Assembly (NCBI GenBank): GCA_027039745.1
Contig: JALUMP010000066.1
Coordinates: 1-9,947 of the forward strand
Source of the DNA: Candidatus Parcubacteria bacterium
GTDB taxonomy: Bacteria; Patescibacteriota; Minisyncoccia; Phycocordibacterales; GCA-2747955
Direction of reading: 5' to 3'
DNA: 9,947 nt
How positions within the stretch are numbered: position 1 is the first letter of the stretch; the number at the start of each line of letters is the position of its first letter. This document shows, piece by piece, positions 1-5,541 of the stretch. Below the pieces are notes generated by a model. That model was not told the origin of the DNA, ran no database searches, and worked only from the letters and a program-made list of their open reading frames with translations. The position numbers were made by a program, and so were the translations under genes.

Positions 1-2
1 GT

Positions 3-941
3 CATTCCAGTAAAAGACATGGAAATGGAGGTTCTTATGGAAATATTAATTATACATGTAAGGATTCTAATGCTATTAATTTTTCAGATATTGGAACCCA
101 TAAACAGTCTTTGTGTAAATACAAAGACGAGAATGATGATAAAAAAGATAAAGATACAGATGGAGATGGTTATACTGACAAAGAGGAACAAAAAAAAGGA
201 ACTGATATAAATAATCCAAAATTTAATATAGGTATAAAATCAAATGAGCTGAGCAAAAATAAGTGTCCAATCTTTATTTATTATTTAAAGAAAGGTGATA
301 GAGGGTTAGGAGTTCGTAAAATACAAATCTTTTTAAAGCAAAGAAGTTATTATAATTATGTAATTACTGGTTATTACGGAAGTATCACTGACCGTGCTGT
401 AAGGAGGTTTCAAGCGGTATACGCAGACGAAATATTAAAGCCATGGGGCATCAGCACACCGACAGGACGCTGGTACAAGACTTCTCGCTACACAGCGAAC
501 AAACTCGTGGGATGTTTTGAAGAAAAATCACAGCTTGAAGGCATGCAAAACGAAGAACAAAAAGCACAACAAGCAAAGCAAGACGAAAATCAAACAGCTC
601 AAACACAACAAAAACAGGATAAAAAGACTGAACAAAAGATTAACGAATTGCTTGATACTAAGAACTGTCCATTCTTTACTAAGTACCATCACAAAGGACA
701 AAGAGGAAGTGAAATACCAAAAATCCAAGCATTCCTTAAGAAGTTTGGCTTCTACAACTACTCTGAGATAACTGGTTACTATGGACCAGTAACAGACCGA
801 GCTGTCCGTGCGTTCCAAACGGCATATTCAGACGAGATTTTAAAGCCGTGGGGTATGAATAAACCATCAGGCTGATGGTATAAAACAACCAGAGCTAAGG
901 CTAATAAGATAATAGGATGTAAAGAAGATATTAATTTATAA
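3..941 (+). CDS. surface protein with calcium-binding motif and two peptidoglycan-binding (PF01471-type) domains, 5' partial
   Basis: The frame is open from the window edge, so the N-terminus lies upstream. Order of parts: a Cys-containing YTCKDSNAINF segment of a kind I recall from CPR surface proteins; a DxDxDGxxDxxE calcium-binding (thrombospondin-3/EF-like) motif at nt 153-188; peptidoglycan-binding repeat 1 at nt 264-515; a Gln/Lys-rich linker at 516-665; repeat 2 at 666-920. Both repeats begin with CP and end with GC, and both carry GYYG, TDRAV, FQ and DEILKPWG. Likely role: extracellular attachment to cell wall. A TGA at 873-875 lies inside repeat 2. Translation continues to TAA at 939-941 and completes the domain (WWYKTTRAKANKIIGC), so TGA is sense here; the repeat 1 counterpart is GRWYKTSRYTANKLVGC. 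The middle of the gene (about 420-520) is visibly richer in GC than its ends. Exact function unknown. Confidence 0.85.
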
Positions 942-954
942 AAATTTTATTTAT

Positions 955-989
955 AAGAAAAAGAAAATGTGTAGCATTTTCTTTTTCTT
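955..989. terminator. long bidirectional intrinsic terminator
   Basis: Arms 955-969 and 975-989 are perfectly complementary over 15 bp, with loop TGTAG. A T-rich run follows on the plus strand and an A/T-rich run on the other side. It lies between the convergent surface-protein gene and tRNA-His, so it can end both transcripts. Confidence 0.8.
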
Positions 990-1009
990 TTCTTTCTTTT
1001 CTTTTTTTG

Positions 1010-1082
1010 GGTGGCTACCCAGAATCGAACTGGGATTTTCGGTACCACAAACCGGAGTAATAACCGTTATACGATAGCCACC
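1010..1082 (-). tRNA. tRNA-His (GUG)
   Basis: Read on the minus strand, the acceptor stem GTGGCTA/TAGCCAC pairs over 7 bp. The T arm is CCCAG-TTCGATT-CTGGG. The anticodon loop TTGTGGT has U33 followed by GTG. The extra G at 1082 (G-1) opposite C73 at 1010 is the histidine identity element. One C-A mismatch sits at the top of the anticodon stem and the D stem is short. The 3' CCA is not fully encoded (CA only), so it must be added after transcription. Confidence 0.93.
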
Positions 1083-1120
1083 ATATTATTTGATGTGTCT
1101 TAACTTAAAAAGACTTTTGT

Positions 1121-1148
1121 ATTATAGCAGAATTTTGTAAAAATCAAA
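1121..1148 (-). promoter_or_regulatory. putative tRNA-His promoter
   Basis: On the minus strand there is a perfect TATAAT (plus coordinates 1121-1126) preceded by TGC, giving an extended -10 element. A weak -35-like TTTGAT sits 16 bp upstream (1143-1148). Transcription would begin about 30 nt before the tRNA. The promoter faces away from the plus-strand promoter at 1151-1182. Confidence 0.55.
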
Positions 1149-1150
1149 GC

Positions 1151-1182
1151 TTGACAATAAGACTATTATAATGTAATATAAT
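1151..1182 (+). promoter_or_regulatory. putative promoter of the 110-aa gene
   Basis: A consensus TTGACA lies at 1151-1156. A perfect TATAAT at 1177-1182 has a long 20-bp spacer, while the weaker TAATAT at 1174-1179 gives 17 bp. Either places the start of transcription at or within a few bases of the ATG at 1188, so the message would be leaderless. Confidence 0.5.
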
Positions 1183-1187
1183 GTTAT

Positions 1188-1520
1188 ATGGAAAACATAT
1201 ACAATAAACAAAAAAACAAAAATAAAAGGGGAAAAAAGAGGGTAAAAAATAATATATTATTAGATAGTGTTCAATTTGCTTTTAGAGATAGTTTTTCTGA
1301 AGAAGTTACAGATTTTTTTCATCCTACAAATATTAGTAGAATAATAGAAGAAGCGGGAAAAAAGGGATATGATAGCAGTCGGGTTACGAGGTTATGGATT
1401 CAGTTTATAAATACATCCGATAAAAATTTAGTGAAATTTAATAATGTTATGCAGGATTTGGTAGATAAAAGCGGAAAAGATAAGTTGGAAACTTTACTAG
1501 GATCACAAAATATAAAATAA
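1188..1520 (+). CDS. hypothetical protein, 110 aa
   Basis: I do not recognise a family. The product has a very basic N-terminus (Lys/Asn/Arg-rich, about residues 1-22). A mixed, probably helical segment follows, with FRDSFSEEVTDFF and a helix-rich C-terminal half (IIEEAGKKGYDSSRVTRLWIQFI). There is no signal peptide or membrane segment. The single Trp is TGG and there is no internal TGA. ATG 1188 is chosen because it follows a consensus-like promoter; no Shine-Dalgarno sequence is present. It is followed after 32 nt by a 58-aa ORF in the same direction and probably shares its transcript and terminator. The basic N-terminus would suit nucleic-acid binding, but that is only a guess. Confidence 0.6.
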   Translation: MENIYNKQKNKNKRGKKRVKNNILLDSVQFAFRDSFSEEVTDFFHPTNISRIIEEAGKKGYDSSRVTRLWIQFINTSDKNLVKFNNVMQDLVDKSGKDKLETLLGSQNIK

Positions 1521-1552
1521 ATATTATTTAATTTTAAAAAATCTAAAAAAAT

Positions 1553-1729
1553 ATGACTTTTGAAAAAAATAATGATATAAAAAAATCTACTATAAAGATT
1601 AATCCAAATGTTATTGCTTTTGGTAGTTTAGAGAATTTAAAGGATGCTATAAGAAAGAACAATCGAGATGATAAGAGTTTGCAAAGAAGAAGTATTGACG
1701 AGAAAAAAGTAATTAGTAATTGCGTATAA
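1553..1729 (+). CDS. small hypothetical protein, 58 aa
   Basis: ATG at 1553 to TAA at 1727-1729 encodes a 58-residue charged protein. It starts MTFEKNNDIKKSTIKINPN and ends in a Lys/Arg/Asp-rich segment finishing SNCV. I recognise no family, and there is no signal peptide or membrane segment. Support for a real gene: it fills most of the space between the 110-aa gene and a strong terminator, its stop codon overlaps the start of the terminator stem, and its ATG has the AAT context used by neighbouring genes. It could equally be a chance ORF in AT-rich DNA. If real, it is the second gene of a short two-gene transcript. Confidence 0.45.
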   Translation: MTFEKNNDIKKSTIKINPNVIAFGSLENLKDAIRKNNRDDKSLQRRSIDEKKVISNCV

Positions 1730-1767
1730 AAGAAAAAACTTGTTTTTTAAAACAAGTTTTTTCTTTT
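1728..1767 (+). terminator. intrinsic terminator after the 58-aa ORF
   Basis: Arms 1728-1746 and 1749-1767 are complementary over 19 bp and centred on CTTGTTTT/AAAACAAG. The left arm is A-rich and the right arm carries T6 and T4 runs. The symmetrical A/T flanks mean it could work in either direction. Confidence 0.75.
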
Positions 1768-1775
1768 ATTTTTGG

Positions 1776-1781
1776 TATAAT
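1776..1781 (+). promoter_or_regulatory. -10 box of the 164-aa gene, probably leaderless
   Basis: A perfect TATAAT ends 8 nt before the ATG at 1790, so transcription should begin on or next to the start codon. No convincing -35 is visible; the expected place is occupied by the preceding terminator. Confidence 0.5.
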
Positions 1782-1789
1782 TTTGATAT

Positions 1790-2284
1790 ATGAATATGGA
1801 AGCACCAACAATAATTGATAAAAAGCTAGAAAAATCTTCTTTTGGTATTAAGGTTGTTCGTTCTGATTTAGAGACACAGAAAGCAGCCAAAGATCTTGAA
1901 AAAAGCGGAAAAAAAGTTTTAGGAATGGTAGTTGGTTTTGGTGGTAGTGAAAAAAATCCAAAATCTTTAACAAAAGAACAAATTATTAAATGACACAAGA
2001 AACTTGGGGGGAAAGATAAAACTACTACACAAGAATTTAAAAATGCTGTAAGAGAACTGGCTCAAAATAATTCTTCAATTGAGGATATTAATAATCAAAA
2101 TAGTGATTTAAATGAGTTTTTAGATGAAATTATCGGAACACCTTCCGTTAATCAGTTAGATATCCAATCTCCTTTTCAATTATTATTTAAATCAGGAAAA
2201 GTTGGAAAAGTTAATAAAAAAGTTTTTTACTTTTTTGCAATATTTGTTATAATGCTTGTTGTATTTTATTTAGTTATAAAATAA
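1790..2284 (+). CDS. hypothetical tail-anchored membrane protein, 164 aa
   Basis: Reading TGA at 1991-1993 as an amino acid joins two open segments into one 164-aa frame that ends TAA at 2282-2284. The joined region reads QIIKWHKKLGG if TGA is Trp. I recognise no family. The first 130 residues are soluble and charged, with a Gly-rich VVGFGGSEKN patch near residue 48. A single hydrophobic helix at about residues 146-162 (FYFFAIFVIMLVVFYLVI) sits almost at the C-terminus. This suggests a tail anchor with the body in the cytoplasm. The gene has its own -10 box, no Shine-Dalgarno sequence, and a candidate promoter for the following tRNA-Glu inside its 3' end. Function unknown. Confidence 0.65.
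2226..2253 (+). promoter_or_regulatory. putative tRNA-Glu promoter inside the preceding gene
   Basis: A perfect TATAAT at 2248-2253 has TTTACT 16 bp upstream (2226-2231). It lies about 42 bp before the tRNA, inside the part of the 164-aa gene that encodes the membrane helix. AT-rich coding sequence produces such boxes by chance. Confidence 0.35.
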
Positions 2285-2295
2285 AATATATTTTT

Positions 2296-2367
2296 GGTTC
2301 CATCGTCTAACGGCTAGGACGCCAGGTTTTCATCCTGGAAATCGGAGTTCGATTCTCCGTGGAATCA
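2296..2367 (+). tRNA. tRNA-Glu (UUC)
   Basis: The acceptor stem GGTTCCA/TGGAATC forms 7 bp including one G-U. The anticodon arm is CCAGG-TTTTCAT-CCTGG, giving anticodon TTC after U33. The T arm is CGGAG-TTCGATT-CTCCG, and the discriminator is A2367. The bases after it are CAT, so CCA is not encoded. It is followed by its own terminator and by extra copies of its 3' end. Confidence 0.95.
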
Positions 2368-2368
2368 C
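2350..2368 (+). repeat. tRNA-Glu 3'-end repeat, copy 1 (inside the tRNA)
   Basis: These 19 bases (cgattctccgtggaatcac) recur exactly at 2570-2588. Part of the same sequence (2359-2370) appears inverted at 2409-2420. Duplicated tRNA 3' ends are a usual trace of site-specific integration, although only about 200 bp separate these copies. Confidence 0.85.
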
Positions 2369-2381
2369 ATCAATTTTTAAG

Positions 2382-2401
2382 CACCCGACAGGGTGTTTTT
2401 T
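2382..2401 (+). terminator. intrinsic terminator of tRNA-Glu
   Basis: CACCC (2382-2386), loop GACA, GGGTG (2391-2395), then six T. It begins 15 nt after the tRNA. The inverted repeats 2359-2370 and 2409-2420 flank it and could nest it in a larger stem. Confidence 0.8.
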
Positions 2402-2408
2402 AAAATTA

Positions 2409-2590
2409 GATGTGATTCCACAGCAAGCAAACTGCTTTGCTTGCATGGTGAATCGAAAAGCGGAAGCATATTTTGAATTTATGAAAAATAGCTGAGCTCG
2501 GGGAGGAAGTTCTTAGTGAAGAAACATTGTAACGAAGTGAAAATATTGATGAGCTTAGAAACTTGACCCCGATTCTCCGTGGAATCACCA
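2409..2590 (+). ncRNA. candidate structured RNA or small inverted-repeat element derived from tRNA-Glu
   Basis: There is no plausible ORF here. Bases 2411-2420 pair perfectly with 2579-2588 (10 bp). Bases 2447-2455 pair with 2570-2578 (8 of 9). Between these on the left side sits a perfect 9-bp hairpin (2423-2431 with 2436-2444, loop CTGC). Inside, TCGGGG (2498-2503) could pair with CCCCGA (2567-2572) and AAGTT (2507-2511) with AACTT (2560-2564); the first of these overlaps the outer stem, so the two folds compete. The right end finishes as a tRNA would, with discriminator A and CCA (2587-2590). Transcription could run on to the terminator at 2703. No known RNA family is recognised. A miniature inverted-repeat element is the main alternative. 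Confidence 0.4.
2570..2588 (+). repeat. tRNA-Glu 3'-end repeat, copy 2 (with CCA)
   Basis: Exact 19-base copy of 2350-2368. Unlike the tRNA gene itself, this copy continues into CCA at 2588-2590. No 5' half of a tRNA precedes it. Confidence 0.85.
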
Positions 2591-2702
2591 TCAGTTGAGA
2601 GTTCAAGTGACTCTTTGGGGTGACCTAATTTTTTCAAACGAAGTATGAGTTGAAAAAATGGAAATACTCCTGTGGTGCAGAAAAAACCCTTAACAAAATA
2701 AT
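2591..2702. other. non-coding stretch between the tRNA-Glu repeat and a terminator
   Basis: No gene is seen. Two small inverted repeats are present: AGAGT/ACTCT around 2600-2615, and TTTTTTCAA (2629-2637) with TTGAAAAAA (2650-2658). It may be the 3' part of the RNA proposed upstream, since it leads directly into an intrinsic terminator. Confidence 0.35.
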
Positions 2703-2730
2703 AAAAACAGCTTTTAAAGCTGTTTTTGTT
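2703..2730 (+). terminator. intrinsic terminator
   Basis: AAAAACAGCTTT (2703-2714) and AAAGCTGTTTTT (2716-2727) are perfect complements with continuing T/G-rich sequence. No plus-strand CDS ends just upstream, so this terminator argues for an RNA transcribed from the preceding non-coding region. Confidence 0.75.
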
Positions 2731-2830
2731 TTGTAAGTAAAAAGAGTATAAAAAATAAATACTATCCCAATAAAATAACAATAAAATTAATTATTTATAA
2801 AATAAAATAAAAAATGTTATTATATTTAAT

Positions 2831-3937
2831 ATGTATAAAGTAAATAAAGGTGATAATAATATTGAAGAAGTTAAAAAAATAACTTTTAAAACTGCTGGGT
2901 TTAAGGAAAGACAACATCTCCAAGAATGAATAGCAAAGAATCCATCATGTCTTGGTGAAGAACTTCTAATTATCCAAAAAGAATTTTCCGGTTTTGATGA
3001 TACGAAAGAAAGGCTTGATCTGTTAGCTTTAGATAAAAAAGGAAATTTAGTGATTATAGAAAACAAGCTTGATGACTCTGGAAGAGATGTCGTATGACAG
3101 GCTTTAAAATATGTCTCTTATTGTTCTAGTTTATCAGCAAATGATATTGAACAAATATATTCTGATTACCTGTCTTCAAATAATGAAATTAAAAATGCTA
3201 AAGAATCACTTATAGATTTTTTTGGCGATGAAGATTATGGCGAAGTTTTAAATATCGGTTATTCTCAAAGAACAATTTTAGTATCTGGTGAATATAGAAA
3301 AGAGGTTACATCAACAGCTCTTTGGTTATTAAATAATGGGATTGATGTGACTTGTTTTAAAGCAACTCCTTATTCATTTAAAGAAGATGTTCTAATTGAT
3401 TTTAAACAAATAATTCCACTTGAAGATGCAGAAGAGTATATTATAAAAATAGCATCAAAACAAAAAGAAGAAGTTTTAAATAAACGGGTACGAGGTTCAA
3501 GATTTGAAGTTAGAAAAACTTTTTGAAAAAAGTTTTTAGAAATGGCTAGTCAAAAAAGCAACCTTACTCAAAATTTAAGTCCAACAACTGATGCATGAAT
3601 TGGAGTTGCTTTAGGTATGAGCGGAGTATCTATAAGTTTAGTTGTAGCGAAAAATTATGCTAGGTGTGAAGTTTATATTAACAGAGGCGAACAATCTTTA
3701 AATAAAAAGACTTTTGATATTTTGTATGAAAATAAGAAAGAAATTGAAGATGGGGTTGGTGTCAATCTAGAATGAGAAAGAATGAATGATAAAGTAACAT
3801 CTAGAATAAAATGACAAAAAAATAATGTTAATATATATAATGACGAAGATCATGAAGAAATGATTAATTTTTTAATTGAAAGCATGATAAAAATGCAATC
3901 CGTATTTAAAAAACAAGTACAAAATATAAAAAGGTAA
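2831..3937 (+). CDS. PD-(D/E)XK nuclease-like protein of the DUF4268 type, 368 aa
   Basis: Invisible to a standard-code reading, because six TGA codons break it (2927, 3095, 3524, 3596, 3773, 3812; residues 33, 89, 232, 256, 315 and 328). Read as Trp it is one 368-aa protein ending TAA 3935-3937. Residues 30-90 contain LQEWIAKNP, LGEELLIIQKEF, RLDLLAL and IIENKLDDSGRDVVWQALKY. D63, E77 and K79 fit the catalytic D...ExK of the PD-(D/E)XK fold. The C-terminal half has FWKKFL, TDAWIGVALG and LEWERMNDKVTSRIKWQ, which I recall from proteins annotated DUF4268. There is one TGG Trp against six TGA. No methylase or helicase partner is adjacent, and non-coding segments with terminators lie on both sides. 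The family's role is not established; DNA cleavage or nucleic-acid binding is inferred from the fold. A defence or repair role is possible but unsupported here. Confidence 0.8.
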
Positions 3938-3971
3938 AAAAGTGAAAAAACTGTCACTTTTGTCACTTTTT
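3937..3971 (+). terminator. terminator of the nuclease-like gene
   Basis: AAAAAGTGA (3937-3945) can pair with TCACTTTTT at 3963-3971, or its inner eight bases with TCACTTTT at 3954-3961. Both alternatives end in T runs. It begins at the stop codon of the upstream gene. Confidence 0.65.
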
Positions 3972-4076
3972 GATAGCGTTCTAATAATGTCGATTAATCA
4001 ATATATAAAAAGCTACCGATAACATTATGGGTAAGGATTTTTATCAGTTCGAGCACGAATAGGCTCACAAAAATAT
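3972..4076 (+). other. non-coding stretch, possible small structured RNA
   Basis: No ORF. ATAATGT near 3985 can pair with ACATTAT near 4022-4028. Small hairpins TTCG/CGAA and GAGC/GCTC lie near 4047-4066, and a terminator follows. This could be a short non-coding RNA or decayed sequence. No family recognised. Confidence 0.3.
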
Positions 4077-4103
4077 AAAAATAGCTTTTAAAACTGTTTT
4101 TTT
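4077..4103 (+). terminator. putative intrinsic terminator before the metal-efflux operon
   Basis: AAAAATAG (4077-4084) pairs with CTGTTTTT (4094-4101), including one G-U, followed by more T. The sequence resembles the terminator at 2703-2730, so related terminators bracket the nuclease-like gene. Confidence 0.55.
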
Positions 4104-4127
4104 ATTTTATAAATTTGTAACTTGTAT

Positions 4128-4162
4128 ATATCAATATAAATTGATATAATTTATATTGATAT
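4128..4162 (+). promoter_or_regulatory. ArsR operator over the operon promoter
   Basis: Two perfect 14-bp inverted arms (4128-4141 and 4149-4162, left arm ATATCAATATAAAT) are separated by TGATATA. The -10 box TATAAT is at 4145-4150, inside the palindrome. The right arm runs into the ATG of the ArsR gene at 4161. A bound repressor would cover the -10 box and start site, the usual autoregulation of ArsR/SmtB proteins. The start of transcription is predicted at about 4157-4161, so the mRNA would have almost no leader. Confidence 0.8.
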
Positions 4163-4466
4163 GAAAAATAAATGTATCAGTTTAGAAAAGAAAAAAGATT
4201 TATCAAAGCAAGTAGATTTTTTAAAAGCACTTTCTGATGAAAATAGGTTACATATCTTATGTTTTTTACGGAAGGGAGAAAAATGTGTTTGTGAGATTGT
4301 GGGGTTTTTGGATTTGCCACAAAATCTTGTCTCACATCATTTGAAAGTTTTATGAGAAGCGAATTTGGTAAAAAAGCATAAAGAAGGATTACAGGTTTTT
4401 TATAAAAGCAATGATATATTTATAAACAAAAATATTAAATCATTAAAAAAGTTAATCATTAAATAA
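4161..4466 (+). CDS. arsR: ArsR/SmtB-family metal(loid)-responsive repressor, 101 aa
   Basis: A winged-helix dimeric repressor that releases DNA when it binds metal or metalloid. Motifs in order: LKALSDENRLHIL (residues 21-33, start of the fold); KCVCEI with Cys42 and Cys44, matching the ELCVC metal-binding box of As/Cd-type ArsR proteins; recognition helix NLVSHHLKVL (55-64); and the wing LVKKHKEGLQVFY (69-81). TGA at 4353-4355 encodes residue 65, just after HHLKVL. Without readthrough the wing would be lost; with it the protein has a normal family length of 101 aa and ends TAA 4464-4466. It is the first gene of the operon, with only 2 nt before the thioredoxin-like gene. It should repress its own promoter through the palindrome at 4128-4162. 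The inducer cannot be fixed from sequence; As(III) or Cd/Zn are candidates. Confidence 0.88.
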
Positions 4467-4468
4467 AT

Positions 4469-4708
4469 ATGAAAATACAAGTATTAGGATCGGGGTGTAA
4501 AGGTTGCGAAGCTTTATATGAGAGAGTGAAAAAGGTTGCAAATGAAGTAAGCCCTGATTTAGAAGTAGAATATATTACAGATATTACTAAATTAGTAGAA
4601 CTTGGTGCAATGAGTAGCCCAGTTTTTGCAATTAACGACACAATAATCACAGCCGGTAAGTTGCCGGATGAAGAAGAAATTAAAAGTGTCATTCAAGAAC
4701 ATTTATAA
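4469..4708 (+). CDS. mini-thioredoxin (redox-active disulfide protein, thioredoxin_3 type), 79 aa
   Basis: A compact thioredoxin-fold protein of the kind often encoded beside ArsR and DUF318/ArsP permeases. The redox motif is GCKGC, with Cys10 and Cys13. The cis-proline side of the active site is MSSPVFAI with Pro51, followed by the usual AGKLPDEEEIKSVI C-terminus. At 79 aa it has the normal length for this family and lacks a signal peptide, so it acts in the cytoplasm. It starts 2 nt after the ArsR stop, so translation is probably coupled. Likely role: thiol-disulfide exchange or metal(loid) handling for the permeases of the operon; the substrate is not known. It contains no Trp codon of either kind. 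Confidence 0.87.
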   Translation: MKIQVLGSGCKGCEALYERVKKVANEVSPDLEVEYITDITKLVELGAMSSPVFAINDTIITAGKLPDEEEIKSVIQEHL

Positions 4709-4733
4709 AATAATTATCAATTAAAAAACGCTT

Positions 4734-5528
4734 ATGTTAGAAAATATTGCAATAGTCAGTTTAATAGTCGGTATGGTAACAGCCGGGTTAAAAATTCGCT
4801 TTGATAGGTTTTTCACAATCCTATTACTTTTATTCGTTTTCAGGCTTGGTATTAGAAATTCAATAGATATTTTTCTATGGGTCATAATGTTTGGAGCATT
4901 AACGGTTATTTTCCACAACAGAAAAAAGATTGCCGGTCTTCCGGCACAAATGAAAAAGAAACTGTTCATAGTTATTCCGATTTTTACCATTATCGCCTCA
5001 TGGCTTGGAACACTTCTTTATGAAAAAGTTAGCGATGCAACACTTGTCATCACTCTTGGTATTTTGGCAATTCTTTACGGTTTGCGATTGATGTTTATTC
5101 ATTTCCAAAAGTATGAAATGGAATTTGAAGAAGGACATCCGACAATCAAAAAAGCTTGCGGACTACTTGGTCCGTGGATTAGCGGGTTCTTTATCGGTTT
5201 TGTCGGAACATCACTTAAACCACTTAAAATTCCTTTCGCTATCAAGGTTGGCAAGATGAATATAAAGCAGGTCTATCTTGGTAATGTTGTCGTGGCATTT
5301 TTTGCATCGCTCTTTACTGTTGCTTGGCATTATCAGCTTAGCAAGAATGTTGTATTTGCAAATTGGTATCACGACGCAATTATCGGCATCATCTTGTGGG
5401 CGGGTATTCACTTTATCTATGAGATAACAGACCGCATCTTCCCACCAAAATGGCAAAAAGTTTTCCAGATTTTGATTGGCTTGGTGCTTGTCCTTATTTC
5501 TGCGAAAATCTTTTTATTAATAAAATAA
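4734..5528 (+). CDS. TauE/SafE-family (TSUP) membrane permease, 264 aa
   Basis: A polytopic inner-membrane protein with about eight hydrophobic segments in two related halves. The first half opens with VSLIVGMVTAGLKIRFDRF. The second begins near residue 142 with GLLGPWISGFFIGFVGTSLK and continues PLKIPFAIKVGKMNIKQVYLG, the glycine-rich pattern of TauE/SafE. Members export sulfite, sulfonates or related sulfur compounds, and some sit in metal-resistance operons; the substrate here is not determined. It lies 25 nt after the thioredoxin gene and 13 nt before the CDF gene. All seven Trp codons are TGG and there is no TGA, unlike neighbouring genes, which points to origin in a standard-code genome. 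Family assignment is from pattern only. Confidence 0.7.
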   Translation: MLENIAIVSLIVGMVTAGLKIRFDRFFTILLLLFVFRLGIRNSIDIFLWVIMFGALTVIFHNRKKIAGLPAQMKKKLFIVIPIFTIIASWLGTLLYEKVSDATLVITLGILAILYGLRLMFIHFQKYEMEFEEGHPTIKKACGLLGPWISGFFIGFVGTSLKPLKIPFAIKVGKMNIKQVYLGNVVVAFFASLFTVAWHYQLSKNVVFANWYHDAIIGIILWAGIHFIYEITDRIFPPKWQKVFQILIGLVLVLISAKIFLLIK

Positions 5529-5541
5529 TCAACAAAATAAT

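Noticed and set aside
528..818. Minus-strand ORF of 96 aa inside the surface-protein gene.
   Set aside because: It is antisense to the linker and second peptidoglycan-binding repeat. Its Leu/Phe/Cys-rich composition is what antisense of a Gln/Lys-rich linker produces.
2570..2590. A second tRNA-Glu gene ending at 2590.
   Set aside because: Only the T-loop to CCA portion is present; no D arm, anticodon arm or proper T stem precedes it.
2479..2781. Minus-strand ORFs at 2406-2606 and 2479-2781.
   Set aside because: They cross the inverted repeats and terminator, have no family-like sequence or start context, and overlap each other; chance ORFs in non-coding DNA.
2831..3937. UGA read as glycine, as in Absconditabacteria and Gracilibacteria.
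   Set aside because: The remembered family pattern has Trp at several of the TGA sites (LQEWI, WQALKY, LEWER). Gly is not excluded at sites such as ArsR residue 65. A proper alignment is needed, so this is rejected as less likely rather than disproved.
4353..4355. TGA in the ArsR gene as a selenocysteine codon.
   Set aside because: No SECIS-like hairpin was seen just after it, the position is not a Cys position in the family, and the same codon occurs throughout the window in non-redox proteins.
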